Positions 44,412 to 55,548 are shown, numbered from the stretch's first letter. The stretch is DNA of 64,000 nucleotides from Xanthostigma xanthostigma (GCA_963575645.1 OY754466.1:4938001-5002000); one strand, 5' to 3'. Notes: generated by a model from the letters alone, not told the origin. Made by a program: numbers and translations.

Positions 44412-45123
44412 TAGAGATGATACAAAATACTAGGAACAGTTATTTTGGAACAGTTTCGAACGAGGAACAGATTGGAACAGTTGTCAGTATAATAAAATAC
44501 CTGTTCCGGGCTGTTCCAATGCTTCGACTGTTCCGAATAGCATATAACAGGCGTTCTTCTGCATAAAATAAACATTCTCTGTTCCCGTTGTCAATTATTG
44601 TACCTATGTTGCAAATCGCAACAGTTATGCTCGTCACCTACGCCTAGCGTACATTGTACGTAAAGTCAATTTTAGTATCACACCATCACATTAACATGCG
44701 TCGCAAAGTTCCAGACAAAACTGGACGGCTTATTCAATTTATATTACATACGCCAGATTAACAAAATAATATTGAACTGTGGTGAAATAATATTATTTGA
44801 TTTTGTCATAGTATATGCATTCTGCAGAACAACGGTTACTTACATTATTTTTAATATACTGTCGACAAATTTATTTGTTTTTTTTTTTAATAATTAGGTA
44901 CCTTAAATTATTAAACTTGAATAATAGAATTAATTCACGAAAAAATACAAATAATACAAATTTCATAATTTTAAATTTTTATACGTTGCATGTTACAAGC
45001 TATTCCGAGAATGTCAAGGTTCCAACGTTGGAATTGTTAAAAAGTAACAGGTTTTTGGAACTGTTCCGTAAGCGGAACAGGAACGGAACTGTTATTAAAA
45101 AATAACAGTTTATGCCACCTCTA
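44412..45123. mobile_element. hAT element, TAGAGATGATAC family
   Basis: TAGAGATGATACAAAATAC at the left and TATGCCACCTCTA at the right, with a perfect 8-bp duplication GTATAGTA (44404-44411, 45124-45131). Both ends are filled with (g)gaacagtt / aactgttcc units, six or more per side. The 712-bp element has only chance frames. Confidence 0.92.
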
Positions 45124-45386
45124 GTATAGTACGCACCACGAATCTAAAAGGCTCGTAAGTTAGATGCGAATGCAGGCTTGCGCTTGTACAGTCTGTTGAA
45201 AAACTACAAACTCGCAACTCAGAAAAACTAAAAGAGCAATAACAACTTGACAATAGCGTACTCGACTGTACTTTAAAGCAGGAAAGCGACAAGTGACAAA
45301 GGCAACGAGCGATCACGGCCAATCATCGACGAACGCACGTTCCGTGCAGGTAGCTGGAAGGTAGTGGGAGTATCTAAACTAAAAAG

Positions 45387-45614
45387 TGAAACATAAATAT
45401 AGTTTAAAAAAACTAAAAAACACGCTTTATATCGAACTAAAAAGTAAAAAATAATATTTTTAAAATAAGCTTAAAAAGCGTGGGGCGCTTTGTTCCACAT
45501 TTTCGACCGTCGAGTGACCCACGCTTTTTAAGCTTATTTTAAAAATATTATTTTTTACTTTTTTGTTCGATATAAAGCGTGTTTTTTAGTTTTTTTTAAA
45601 CTATATTTATTTAT
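45387..45614. repeat. Large palindrome, cgctttatatcgaactaaaa family
   Basis: Arms of about 100 bp (ataaatatagtttaaaaaaa, cacgctttatatcgaactaa, taagcttaaaaagcgtgggg) are mirrored around a centre containing gttccacattttcgaccgtc. The same arms occur in the palindrome at 48108-48422 and, as a tandem half, at 60470-60620. Confidence 0.9.
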
Positions 45615-45931
45615 GTCTTGTATCATATGGTACAAATCAGTAAACACTCTGAACAAAATGGCGTAGGAATTTATCAAATCGGCTAACCTCTCGAAAAATT
45701 GAACATACAAAAAAATATCTTTTGTTAAGTCAGTTAAAAATGACGGAACCGATTTTTATAAAAATTTTACGGTACCAATCCGGAAATATTCTGATGAAAA
45801 TGACGTCGAAATTTTTTAAATTGAACCCCTCAAAAAGTTATGGCTGAACATAAATTAAAAAAAAAATACGCCTACTCTTTTTTATAAAAGTAATCGTTTT
45901 TTTTAAAATAATACGTTTTTAAATAATATAT

Positions 45932-45947
45932 AAAAATAAGAGCAAAA
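45932..45947 (-). terminator. Pol III terminators of the tRNA-Gly gene
   Basis: Reading along the minus strand past the tRNA 3' end, a run of four T (45947-45944) occurs 7 nt after the discriminator base, and a second run of five T (45936-45932) follows as a backup. Runs of four or more T are the usual RNA polymerase III stop. Confidence 0.75.
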
Positions 45948-45954
45948 CTTAAAG

Positions 45955-46026
45955 TGCGATGGCCGGGAATCGAACCCGGATCAACTGCTTGGAAGGCAAC
46001 TATGCTGACCATTACACCACCATCGC
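45955..46026 (-). tRNA. tRNA-Gly, anticodon UCC
   Basis: This gene makes glycine tRNA reading GGA/GGG codons and is the only clearly functional gene in the window. On the minus strand it folds into a full cloverleaf of 72 nt including the discriminator A. The acceptor GCGATGG pairs perfectly with CCATCGC, the T arm is CCGGG-TTCGATT-CCCGG, and the anticodon loop is CTTCCAA. The D arm GTGTAATGGTCAGC supplies the A box and GGTTCGATTCC the B box, so the RNA polymerase III promoter is internal. There is no intron. The arms show no decay, unlike the tRNA-like heads elsewhere in the window. It stands alone, between a large palindrome (45387-45614) and a SINE tail fragment (46088). Confidence 0.96.
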
Positions 46027-46087
46027 ACGACACTCTTTGTGACATTAAGAAAGTATGTCTGGTTTGCTATATCTACAAGTCTCCTAG

Positions 46088-46147
46088 GTAATGGAAAATG
46101 TTATGAGATACAAAGTCGAGAAACGGACGTAAACGCATTATTATTAT
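46088..46147 (+). repeat. SINE tail fragment
   Basis: ggaaaatgttatgagataca and gtcgagaaacggacgtaaac, then (ATT)n, match the 3' end of the SINE family at 38660 and 63456. Confidence 0.6.
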
Positions 46148-46619
46148 TATTTAACCTATAACAATATGCAATAGCTTTCCAATCCTTATTCCATAGCCAT
46201 CTTAAAATCCAATTAACTACATCAAAGCGATTTTAAACGAACAAACGAAAATACATTACGTATAATATTAATCGACAAAATCAAGCGATAGAAACAATTA
46301 TTCAAATCGGTCCATATAACTACAGTAACGTTAAATAACAGAGAACAAATGAACGTTGAAAATAAATTAATGAAAACAAAATAGCACAAAAGGGAACATA
46401 ATACATAAAATAATAAGAGATTGCCACGAGCTATTAGTGTACTATTTATATGATATAGAGCATTGTTTGTTAAGAGAATTACATGTTATTGAGGCTTTAG
46501 GCGAATCAATACGCGCGATAATTCGTGTCTAGAAATTTTCCAAGAATTTGAGAGACACTCGCGAAGATATTAAACTTTTTGTTCATTTAATATCCTAATA
46601 TAGGACAGAGCGTGGTGGA
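46148..46619. other. Unassigned
   Basis: Nothing recognised. Confidence 0.4.
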
Positions 46620-47490
46620 CACTAAACGATTTTTGGAAAAGTCGAGCTGAATCGATTCCGACCATCCGCAACCCTGTATCACTTTTAGTTTCGGAGATAT
46701 GAGCGGTTATTTATATTATTTGACAAAAACTTAAAAACGTCATAATTTCTAAACGAGAAATGATACGGAGGTGGGAGCGATCGGAATCGATTCAGCGCGA
46801 TTTTTTCTATAAGAATAACCACAGTTGTAAGTGGTATATAAACAATATCTAACAGATTTCTCGGTTTTTTTTTAAACAGAAAAAGTAAGAAGGGGGGACC
46901 TTCTCTCGAAATTGAAAAATTTTTGAAAAATAAAATCGTTTGATATTATGCATACTTATAGAAAAAGTCATCATGAATCGATTTCGATCATCCGCAGCCC
47001 TGTATCTCTTTTAGTTTCGGAGATATAGCCAATTTCAACTGTTTAAATTTGTATACATTTTAAACCGTCATAGCGCCTAAACTAATCGAGGTACAAATTT
47101 GCGCTTAGGCCTATTCGATTCAGCGTACTTTTTTCTATAAGACACGTCAATATTAAGCATATCTGAGATAATTTTATGTTTTCCAAATATCGTAAATCTG
47201 TTCATGTTTTCATGCGAGAAAAACTTAAAAACGCTATAACTTCTAAACGGGTAATGATACATAGGTGGTCGGAATCGATTCAGCGCGACTTTTTCTATAA
47301 TAATAACCTCAGTGGTATATGAACAATATCTAGTAGATTTCTCGGTTTTTTTAAAAACAGAAAAGATAAGAAGACCCTTCTCTCGAAATTGGAAAATTTT
47401 TGAAAAATAAAATCGTTTGATATTATGCACACTTATAGAAAAAGTTATTCCGACCATCCTCAAGCCTGTATCTCTTTTAGTTTCAGAGAT
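46620..47490. repeat. Degenerate tandem repeat, period about 480 bp
   Basis: ttctctcgaaattg(a/g)aaaat with ataaaatcgtttgatattat recurs at about 46902 and 47379. gattcagcg(c/t)... with tttttctataa recurs at about 46785, 47115 and 47275. ccatccgca(a/g)ccctgtatc recurs at 46660 and 46988, with a variant at 47453. Single units occur at 35770 and 43100. A 128-codon minus frame at 47077 is a reading of this repeat. Confidence 0.7.
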
Positions 47491-48107
47491 ATATATTTAT
47501 AAAAACTTAAAAATGAGGGGATGCCCCAGAACTCTCCAGTATTGCAGTTAACGTAAGTCTCCTGTTGAATACGTGTATTTCTATTAAAATATTTTCTTTG
47601 ATGAAAAATACAAGCAACGAAAAAGAAAACATATATTATATAAAAAAAAAATAATATTAAAACTAAAAATGCACGTACAGAAATATTATGCATACACTTC
47701 CCCCTAGCGGAAAACAAAACAAAAAACAAATAACCATAAATAAACGGCTAGAGAGATAAAACTGAACTCTGTACAGTGAAAATGACGTACAGGAAATTAA
47801 ATTTTATGGATTACATGTAAAAAAAACCGGAGAATAGAATGATTAATTACCTCGCATTATGTATCCTTTAATTGTGCATTGAGTTTTCTTCAATAACTTT
47901 TTATATTTATGTTGTTTTTATTTCAAAACAGATATACATTTCAAATAATTACTTCTGTTTTTATTCCACAACGAGCAAGCACGATATCCTTGTATGCTTT
48001 TTATGATAATAACTGATAATTGTCTGAACACAAAATCGAAGCCCTGGCGGAAGGGTAGTGGGGCCTAGCCAAGCCATGATTTTTAACTTTGCGATAATTT
48101 ATTTGCA
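47491..48107. other. Unassigned
   Basis: Nothing recognised. Confidence 0.4.
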
Positions 48108-48422
48108 AAATAAATATAGTTTAAAAAAACTAAAAAACACGCTTTATATCGAACTAAAAAGTAAAAAATATTTTTTTAAAAATATAAAGCTTAAAATAAT
48201 CATGAATAAAAAATACTAGTAGGTATTATTGTTAAAAAAGCGTGGGGCGCCTTGTTCCACATTTTCGTACATCGAACGCCCCACGCTTCTTTCACAACAA
48301 TACTAGTATTTTTTATTCATTATTGTTTTAAGCTTATTTAAAAAACATATTTTTTACTTTTTAGTTCGATATAAAACGTGTTTTTTAGTTTTTTTAAGCT
48401 ATATTTATTTTCCACTTTTTAG
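48108..48422. repeat. Large palindrome, second copy
   Basis: The arms match 45387-45614 with an extra inner pair (atgaataaaaaatactagta / actagtattttttattcat). The centre gcgtggggcgccttgttcca and catcgaacgccccacgc is close to that of the other copy. It is directly followed by the tRNA-bearing repeat T copy 2. Confidence 0.9.
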
Positions 48423-48675
48423 TTCGATTTATTGTCAAAAATTTGCCGAAAAAATAACAATTTTTTTTTCGGCGTGGACGGGATTAGAATCCACGACCCG
48501 TGATTCCGAGAGTTGACGTCAGCGAAGACCCGTGCCTTAGACCGCACGGCTACACTGTAGTTACAGTGCTGGCATATTATACTACAGTAATAAACCACTT
48601 GCTGTAGTCCAAACGAAGGTTACAAACAAACACACATACATACAAGTGAAGTTAATATAAAGCGTGTAAAAAGAC
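48423..48675 (-). repeat. tRNA-bearing repeat T, copy 2
   Basis: The minus-strand class II tRNA-like block (about 48474-48552) has gccgtgcggtctaaggcacg and gattctaatcccgtccacgc. It is followed by the linker ccgaaaaaaaaattgttatt and caataaatcgaactaaaaag, and preceded by the leader cagcactgtaactacagtgt. Closely similar to 5815-6026 and, in linker and head, to 60300-60480. Confidence 0.7.
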
Positions 48676-49117
48676 CTTGAGGCAATTTGAAATTTTAATA
48701 CCTTCTTTAGTATATTTATAATAAAATAAAAAAGCAAATAAGCCAGATCATTTAGTCGGGCATAAATGTCTGCCATGCGGTTACAAAACTGTCTATTATA
48801 AGTGAGTGCGAGTAAGACGTTACGGGTAGGTTGAAATGTGTGATAGAAAGCGTATATCGTACCGCAGCCATATATTTAATACTCTCTATATTGCTAGCAA
48901 AGATCGGGAGAAAGACTTAAACACTACGGTGCAGACATTTATACGTCTGTCTCACTTATTATACTCTGAGTCTCATGCGCATGTCTGTGAATGGATGCGC
49001 GTCAGTTTGCACATGGAACTAAACTGTGAAAGTGAGATGGCTTGCTCTATTCCACTTACTAATTGCCCCACTACAGACGCGACACTTGCGCACAACGGGT
49101 CAAGCAAAAAGAAAGAG

Positions 49118-49120
<3 letters not shown>

Positions 49121-49152
<32 letters not shown>

Positions 49153-49615
49153 CCGGCTTTATTTCATAGAGACACATAAATGTGTATGAAACATGTCAAA
49201 AATTACAGTGCTTAAATACATTAAGTAGAACAATACATTTTAAACATCTTAAAACATTTAAAAATCTTTTATAAAATCATTCACTCTATACGGAGCCTTA
49301 TCAATAAGAACTTTTTTAAGTTCTTTTTTAAATTTTGGTGTCGGTAGTTCTCTTATATTTTTTGGGATATTATTATATATTTTTGTTATCATGGTATATA
49401 CACTTTTATTTATGAATGTTTTTTTTGAAAATGGTTGTTGAGTATCTCGATACTGTCTTGTATTGTAGCTGTGCGTGTTTTCAATAAAAATGAATAATTC
49501 CGGATGAGTCTTAACTAGTAAGGCGGATTCAAGTATGTAGATAGAGGATAGCGTTAAAATACCATGGCTTCTAAAGTATTCTACACAAGAATCTTTTCGT
49601 TTCAAATTATAAATA
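49121..49615 (-). mobile_element. 5'-truncated LINE inserted in MITE M
   Basis: An (AAT)n tract at its left edge is the 3' tail on the minus strand, followed by ccggctttatttcatagaga. The reverse transcriptase tail occupies 49258-49605. The empty site is visible at 23501-23520. Confidence 0.85.
49258..49605 (-). pseudogene. Non-LTR reverse transcriptase C-terminal fragment
   Basis: An intact 115-codon frame gives the C-terminal region of a Jockey/CR1-like pol protein. Landmarks: SHGILTLSSIYILESALLVK, HSYNTRQYRDTQQ (the YNTR motif), TKIYNNIPKNIRELP and a final KAPYRVNDFIKDF. It lacks the reverse transcriptase active site. It represents a LINE family different from the one at 20060, with little identity beyond the shared motifs. 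The frame begins only 10 bp inside the insertion's 5' edge, so the open reading frame is the whole surviving coding part. Confidence 0.8.
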
Positions 49616-49732
49616 GAAAAACAGTCATTTGCTGTCGCACTTCATGAGCCACGCTTCCACTTACGGCCACTATCAATATATAAGTTATTAAAGATATGAC
49701 CGCAGCATGCTTCAACTCGGCCCATATACTCT

Positions 49733-49733
49733 G

Positions 49734-49766
<33 letters not shown>
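49733..49766. repeat. (TC)n microsatellite
   Basis: A nearly pure CT run of about 34 bp with one interruption (cttt). Confidence 0.9.
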
Positions 49767-49768
<2 letters not shown>

Positions 49769-50051
49769 AATAGTACAGTTCGCTTATTGGCGAGGCGAAG
49801 CCATGAAACAACGCAAAGCAAACCCGTTTCCCGGTTAAATTGTGACGTATTTGTGCGCGAATCACCATCTAGAATAAATGAACCGTACTGTATAGTATAT
49901 TTTATATACAGTTGGTAATACTTATCCGCGCGTACTACCGCGCTCACCATCACACGTGACACTGTGCAATGTATTAATTACCTGGGGATTTCAACCGTTG
50001 AATTGACTGTAGATACAGTCAAGTCGTTCTAACTAGGAACAATGAAATCTA
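49767..50051. other. Unassigned
   Basis: Nothing recognised. Confidence 0.4.
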
Positions 50052-50118
50052 TACCTACTAATATATAAAGCTGAAGAGTTTGTTTGTTTGTTTGGTTGGT
50101 TGAACGCGCTAATCTCAG
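50052..50118 (-). mobile_element. RTE-like 3' terminus
   Basis: tactaatatataaagctgaa, gagtttgtttgtttg and gaacgcgctaatctcagg are the reverse complement of the last bases of the copy at 17412. Only about 65 bp are present. Confidence 0.65.
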
Positions 50119-50149
50119 GTTATTTCAAAGTTTCGTTTAAAATTTTTTT

Positions 50150-50756
50150 TTGACGTGATAACGTTTTATAAATTGATGAAACACCGCCAGCACACACGAA
50201 AAAGAGTAACGTTCCGCAAGCGAGAGCGCGATATAAGCGATAGAGATGCACGATCGGCCCAAGCGTGTTGTGCGCATTTCTCCCTCTTCTCGCGTGACGT
50301 CAGAGAGTAGTGTGCGTTCAACATTTTTTTCGGCTGTTCCAGCGAAAGCTACATCTGACAGATGGCCTTTGTTTTATAAACCGTGGAAATTAAGACTTAA
50401 AATCAAGATATCTAATAAAAATGTCATAAATTATCGAATTTTTAAAGCAATTTTTCAGATAATACATCGTTATTTGTCAATTGATAGTTTGAACACAAAC
50501 GCAGCTACATTTTGTATCATATCTGCATTTCATAACAGCAGATAAATTATACGGTTTGTTAACAAATATATAATATATTCTTTTAAATGTCTTTTATAAT
50601 TGCTTAAAAATATGTATTTTGCTTTGGTTGATCAAGTTATTAGTCGGTAAAAATATAGTTTGACAGCTACTAAAATTTAGGTTATGTATTATTCGAGCGG
50701 AATACGTTATCACGTAAAACTATCGTCCGTAAACCGACTTTACAGACAACCAATTT
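50150..50756 (+). mobile_element. Shell element S5
   Basis: tgacgtgataacgttttata at the left and cgactttacagacaaccaat at the right. The core of about 500 bp has ctcgcgtgacgtcagagagt, ttcggctgttccagcgaaag and agtttgacagctactaaaat. S6 has the same core with about 165 bp deleted. This longer core is probably nearer the ancestral form than the 62-bp core of S1. Confidence 0.78.
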
Positions 50757-51034
50757 TTTTTTATTACTCATGCGAGAAAAGTGGTATCTTTACGCATGCT
50801 GAGACGGTTGAAAAGTGGCTATTTTCATTTGCGTGCGCAAACTTTATATGTCGCTCTGAAATTATTGTTTGCCGCACGCAAATTCAGAGTTACCATAGTT
50901 GCCAATACTGAATGTGACAGCAAAGAATGTGTATTTTAAAATTGAACATTTGCAGTTCTGGGAAATTTAATTTATTCGTAATAAAAAATAGTATGTGCAA
51001 CTCGTGTGGCATTGTCGCACTAGTTGCACAATAT

Positions 51035-51312
51035 ACTATTCTAAACTTTATAGTTTTGGAAATATTTTGAAAATAAAAAAAAATCAGCCGCTCTTTTGTT
51101 TTATGGATGTCAGAAATAAACTAGCTAGGCATGCTTTGATTAATTTTTACATGACGTGAACATATCGCGTAGGTAACCATGGCAACGAATACTAGCCATT
51201 ACCCGCGTCACCTCACGCGATATCAGAAATTTTATTTTCTTTATTATAAACAAATGTCAACATTTTTGAAGTTGGAATGGTCCCGTCGCCCAATTGGCTG
51301 GAATTTTTTTCT
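51035..51312 (+). repeat. Family F copy (3' part)
   Basis: aaactttatagttttggaaa, gctaggcatgctttgattaa, ccattacccgcgtcacctca and atggtcccgtcgcccaattg follow the copy at 1714-2385. Confidence 0.7.
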
Positions 51313-51998
51313 CATGATCTCCCGACATCCTATGGATCTACCAGGTGCCAAGTTGTGTCGCGACAACTGTACGGTCGTTATAATGTATATGTCTATAGAC
51401 AAACACAATGCTTTGTTAGTTTCACGCTTAATCTAACTCCATCTCTAACAGTAAAGTGATTTTACAGTCAATACCGTCGGGGATTCCCCGGCCGTTCTCT
51501 GTACACATTATGTTGTTTATATCTATATGTTGGCAATACCTGTTATACATTAACACATCGGCGTAATATGTTTATATATAGGTATATAGAATATTGTGTA
51601 TCCATGGTTTGCTTATATACTGCAATATACACAGGGTTGGACTGGGAAACATCCGCGGAAACACTGCAAATTTAGGGAAAAGATTTTTTTTTATTTAGAG
51701 AAAAAAAATAAATGCGCTTCGACTACTCAGGTTATTAGCACATAATATTATAAAAATAGGTTACAAAATATGTTATGGAATACAAAATACTATAAGATAT
51801 TTAGGTAAGTATAAAGTTACGATGCTAGAGGGTAAGTATAGACAGTAAGTTATAGTAGATAATATAGTAATAAAGAGTAAGTACAGTAGTTAACAGAAGG
51901 TAAGTATAGTAATAAGGTAAGTACAATGTTGATATAGAGTAGTTAGATAATGTCAATATTTTTGTATTATAGAGCCTTAGTAAATTTTTTGTTTTTTT
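51313..51998. other. Unassigned
   Basis: A stretch at 51828-51935 has several agtaagta(t/c)a-type repeats (gtaagtatag). No gene was recognised. Confidence 0.4.
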
Positions 51999-52424
51999 GA
52001 CGTGATAACGTCTTATAAATTGATGAAACACCGGCTGCACGCACAAAAAAGAGTAACGTTCCGCAAGCGAGAGCGCGATATAAGCGATAGTCTCTCTCTT
52101 CTCGCGTGACGTCAGAGAGTAGTGTGCGTTCAACATTTTTTTCGGCTGTTCCAGCGAAAGCTACATCTGACAGATGGCCAGATAAATTATACGGTTTGTT
52201 AACAAATATATAATATATATATACATTCTTTTAAATGTCTTTTATAATTGCTTAAAAATATGTATTTTGCTTTGGAAGTTTGGTTGATCAAATTATTAGT
52301 CGGTAAAAATATAGTTTGACAGCTACTAAAATAAAGGTTATGTATTATTAAATATGATATTCGAGCGGAATACGTTATCACGTAAAACTATCGTCCGTAA
52401 ACCGACTTTACAGACAACCAATTT
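51999..52424 (+). mobile_element. Shell element S6
   Basis: Same ends as S5. Its core joins ctgacagatggcc directly to agataaattatacggtttgt, so a segment of about 165 bp present in S5 is missing. Confidence 0.78.
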
Positions 52425-52428
52425 TTTT

Positions 52429-52468
52429 TATTTATTTAGGTATTTATTTATTTATTTATTTATTTTTG
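52429..52468. repeat. (ATTT)n microsatellite
   Basis: tttatttatttaggtattta and further ttta units. Confidence 0.85.
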
Positions 52469-52596
52469 TTTCAGAAACACTATCCATGGTATTTAGGAGA
52501 TAGGGAGGAAAATAGGTTATAAATTTAGACGGTAGATTTGAGAAAGCGTTTTGTTTAGAGCTGATTGATTTTACGGAAAATCATATAATATACCAG

Positions 52597-52775
52597 CGGT
52601 CCCACCCGGTTTCACCCGGGTGCAAAAGAACGAATGCGCAAAGAAACATGAGTACGCACGTTCGTCTTAGTTTACCGAGATGAATGTTGTGTCCAAATTT
52701 CATGATGATTGGAGTTACCGTTCAAAAGTTTTTGTCGGATGGACAAATTTTGAGTTATATTTTGCAACATTTTTC
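52597..52775 (+). mobile_element. RTE-like fragment (5' part of the 3' end)
   Basis: cggtcccacccggtttcacc to aagtttttgtcggatggaca and ttgcaacatttttcattgat. It breaks off before the terminal part. Confidence 0.7.
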
Positions 52776-52789
52776 ATTGATGCGCAACA

Positions 52790-52884
52790 AGGTGAACCAA
52801 CTAGAGTTAAGTAATTTCGACGTTTTAAGGAGTTTATCGTTATATCGAGTGATGTTAAATGGACTTTACACTGTACCAATTTTC
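52790..52884 (+). repeat. Repeat shared with 62966-63060
   Basis: gcaacaaggtgaaccaacta, gagttaagtaatttcgacgt and gttaaatggactttacactg recur at 62966 with about 90% identity by eye. It may be the end of a pogo-like element. Confidence 0.65.
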
Positions 52885-53460
52885 CGAAATCAAAGACTCA
52901 GTGCCTTTCATTGGTTCGAGTTATTCTTTGATAGCTCTAACAACCAAATATATCGTAAGAGCATTAAAAATATAATGCGATTATGATAATAATACCCTAC
53001 ATCCGTTGATACTGTTGATGAATAACAATAAACTGTTAAAATATACTTTACTGAAACAGTCAAGGATCCATTATAAGAATTCTCTCAGTCTACTTGAGTT
53101 GCTGTACTTCACTTGAAATTCTCTGAAGATTTGTAATCTCTGCCGGCATGGTATTTGATACTTATAAATTAACAATAATAACAACAAAAACTCGGGTCGC
53201 AGTGCCAAACCCTGTCGACAATATTGTGTATTTGCTAATACAGGCAGTGCGGCTTTATTATGTGAACTTAATCTTTCTTTTTTAGTTAAAAAAATTATGA
53301 ACCCTAATATACCGAAAATATTATAAACATTTTATTTCAAGAAAGTTTCGCTTTATATGCACTGGCAGTTACCAAGTTGGGCAGGAAATCCTTATTAATT
53401 TATAAAATTTGGAACTTATTGTACATGTTTTGAGGAAATAAAATAAAATAAATATTGATA
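52885..53460. other. Unassigned
   Basis: Nothing recognised. Confidence 0.4.
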
Positions 53461-54196
53461 CTAGCGGTCCCGTCTGGTTTCACCCGGGTGCAAAAAAACG
53501 AATGGGAAAGGGAGGGACATGAGTACGCACATTCATCTTAGTTCACCGAGATGAATGTTGTGTTCAAATGTCATGATGATCAGAGTTACCGTTCAAAAGT
53601 TTTTGTCGATAAAAAGCAGTATTTACACTTTTTTAAGTAATAAATTTCTTTTAAATCAATAATTACTGTAATTAATAAAATTTAAAAGATATTTAATTGA
53701 AAACACTGTAGGAAAATTATTTTTATATAGGTATCTATAGTTGTAACAGTTTTCAAATGAGCTATTAATTAGATTTATATAATTTTAATTAGTCGTAATA
53801 AAATTTAAAAAAATTTAAATGTAAGCCTTAGAAGAAAGCAATGTAGAAAATAAAAATATATTCGCCGACGTGGGGCTTGAACCCACGACCCTGGCATTAG
53901 GAGTCTCATGCTCTACCGACTGAGCTACCCGGGCTTGTCAATGTGAAGCGCTAATATTACAATATTTAGTTAGAGTATTTCACCTGATAATATTTGTCGG
54001 ACGGAAAAATTTTGAGATAAATCTTGCATCATTTTTCATTGATGTTCCGCTCCAATTGATCGTAGCGTGATATTATATAGCCTATAGCCTTCCTTGATAA
54101 ATGGGCTATCCAACAAAAAAATTTTTTTTTCATAGTTTTTGAGATTAGCGCGCTCAACCAAACAAACAAACAAACTCTTCAGCTTTATATATAGAT
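53461..54196 (+). mobile_element. RTE-like 3' end with nested tRNA-Lys-like element
   Basis: It opens gcggtcccgtctggtttcac and ends aaactcttcagctttatata. It is split at tttttgtcg by the insert at 53609-53992, the same point as in the copy at 12367. Confidence 0.8.
53609..53992 (-). mobile_element. tRNA-Lys-derived nested element N2
   Basis: A 7-bp duplication TTTGTCG (53602-53608 and 53993-53999) flanks it. The minus-strand head (53868-53938) reads gtagctcagtcggtagagca and gtcgtgggttcaagccccac, close to tRNA-Lys(CUU). The loop reads CTCCTAA and two of five anticodon-stem pairs are lost, so it is not a functional tRNA. It is better preserved than N1. Confidence 0.82.
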
Positions 54197-55194
54197 GCAG
54201 CATACTATGCGATGGGCGAAAGAAGACCGGTGGGGAAAGGGCAAGAAGTCGCTGATGTGTTCCCAAATTATCGGAATTCATAGGCGGCGCATAGCACGGC
54301 ATGCAAACAATGTATAGCTTTAAATTTTAAGGCATTATTTTGAGCCTCTAACTCGCACATTTTAATTACATTCGCTATGACCTCCCTAGCGCCACTTCTA
54401 ACTGTTTTTCTCTTTTTACTTTCCATTTTGATGATATTCAGACAACACCCCTCAACTTAGTCCGTGGACGCACACCTATGGTGTTTGATTTTTTTGTACT
54501 GTTAGCAAGTGTCGCTGTATAGTCGTACGGCTGTGGCAATAGTACAATTATCGCGATACGACAATTGCGATACGTTTGGTCGACTGGACTCCCTTATTGC
54601 ATAGAAGCGGTTCCAGGATCATTACCTTTTACTAATATAAAACACATGCGCTCTTCTGCAATAAGGTCATAGGACTACATTCCATTGACCGGTCTTCTTT
54701 TAAAAATCTAACAGTAGATTTTCTTGTATTATGAATGCGCCTTAATTTAAACGGATGGATCGCCCTTCAGTCGATATACTAGAACAAGGCGTATAGCATA
54801 AAGCAAAGCGTTGTTTTATGAAAGTGGCATTTATCGGAGATTTATTATTAATCGGTTTTCTTCAGTAGGACAATACTCCAGATTCCAAGAACACAAAGAG
54901 TAAGTATAAGAACCAGGAATGTGTTTTAATGTGTCCAATGAAATAATAAACAGGATCTATTCTATCCCGATTAGACAAATATGTTTCTAGAGTCCTCGGT
55001 ATTTTGTTTTAGACGGAGAATGTTGAGATTATACGATGTAAAATGATTTTTTCTTCATACCTCGATCGAAATACATACTTTCGGCATCAGTTTTAAGGCA
55101 GAAATTCTAACATTTACGCAATTGTTGGAATTACACGCATTGATGCGAGAAGTACGTACTTTCGGGCGGCAGTAAAAAAAATAACTTAATAAAT
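54197..55194. other. Unassigned 1 kb
   Basis: Contains atcgcgatacgacaattgcg (54554), a small inverted repeat. No gene or shared repeat was recognised. Confidence 0.4.
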
Positions 55195-55446
55195 GTTGTT
55201 TTTAGCTAATAGTCGCGAACAGCTGTAATTCGTGTTTTTACGTATAACCTCAAAGCTGATTGCTTGGAATGTATCTGTGTGTTTATGTAATTAATAGGTT
55301 ATTAATTAGTTAATGTATTTAATAAGCGTACTTAAGACCGAGGCATGAAGAAAATAGTGTACACCACAATGGTCGAAAATTTGATATCTTGCACTGCGCA
55401 GTGCAAGAGTATCAAACTTGCGGCCCGTGTGGTGTAATATACTACC
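55195..55446 (-). repeat. Foldback repeat, copy 2 of two
   Basis: It shares tagctaatagtcgcgaacag and gcttggaatgtatctgtgtg with 13086-13360 in inverted orientation. It holds a hairpin (55352-55446) in which gtgtacaccacaatggtcga is mirrored by cccgtgtggtgtaatatac around gcactgcgcagtgc. Confidence 0.75.
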
Positions 55447-55548
55447 TATTTAATAAAATTAATAAAATTCTGCTGATTATATACTGGATTTTTTTGGTAT
55501 GGTAAATGACTAAAAGTAAACTTTCAAAGCAAGGATTGACATTAAAAA

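Larger units (their letters stand above)
48861..49705 (+). mobile_element. MITE M with LINE insertion
   Basis: The left end accgcagccatatatttaat and tattgctag and the right end tatcaatatataagttatta plus gatatgaccgcag are inverted repeats of about 35 bp. The interior matches 23257-23586 but is split after gaaagagata by about 495 bp. Confidence 0.75.

Noticed and set aside
45110..45322. 70-codon serine-rich minus frame
   Set aside because: It starts or ends within the hAT element and single-copy DNA, with no splice or similarity support.
48836..49189. 117-codon plus frame with similarity to 23258-23580
   Set aside because: It is a reading of MITE M. The sister copy has stops, and the frame ends in the LINE's (AAT)n tail as an isoleucine run.
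53868..53938. Functional tRNA-Lys gene
   Set aside because: Boxes are conserved, but the anticodon stem has two broken pairs and the acceptor ends do not pair. It lies inside a repeat with a target duplication.
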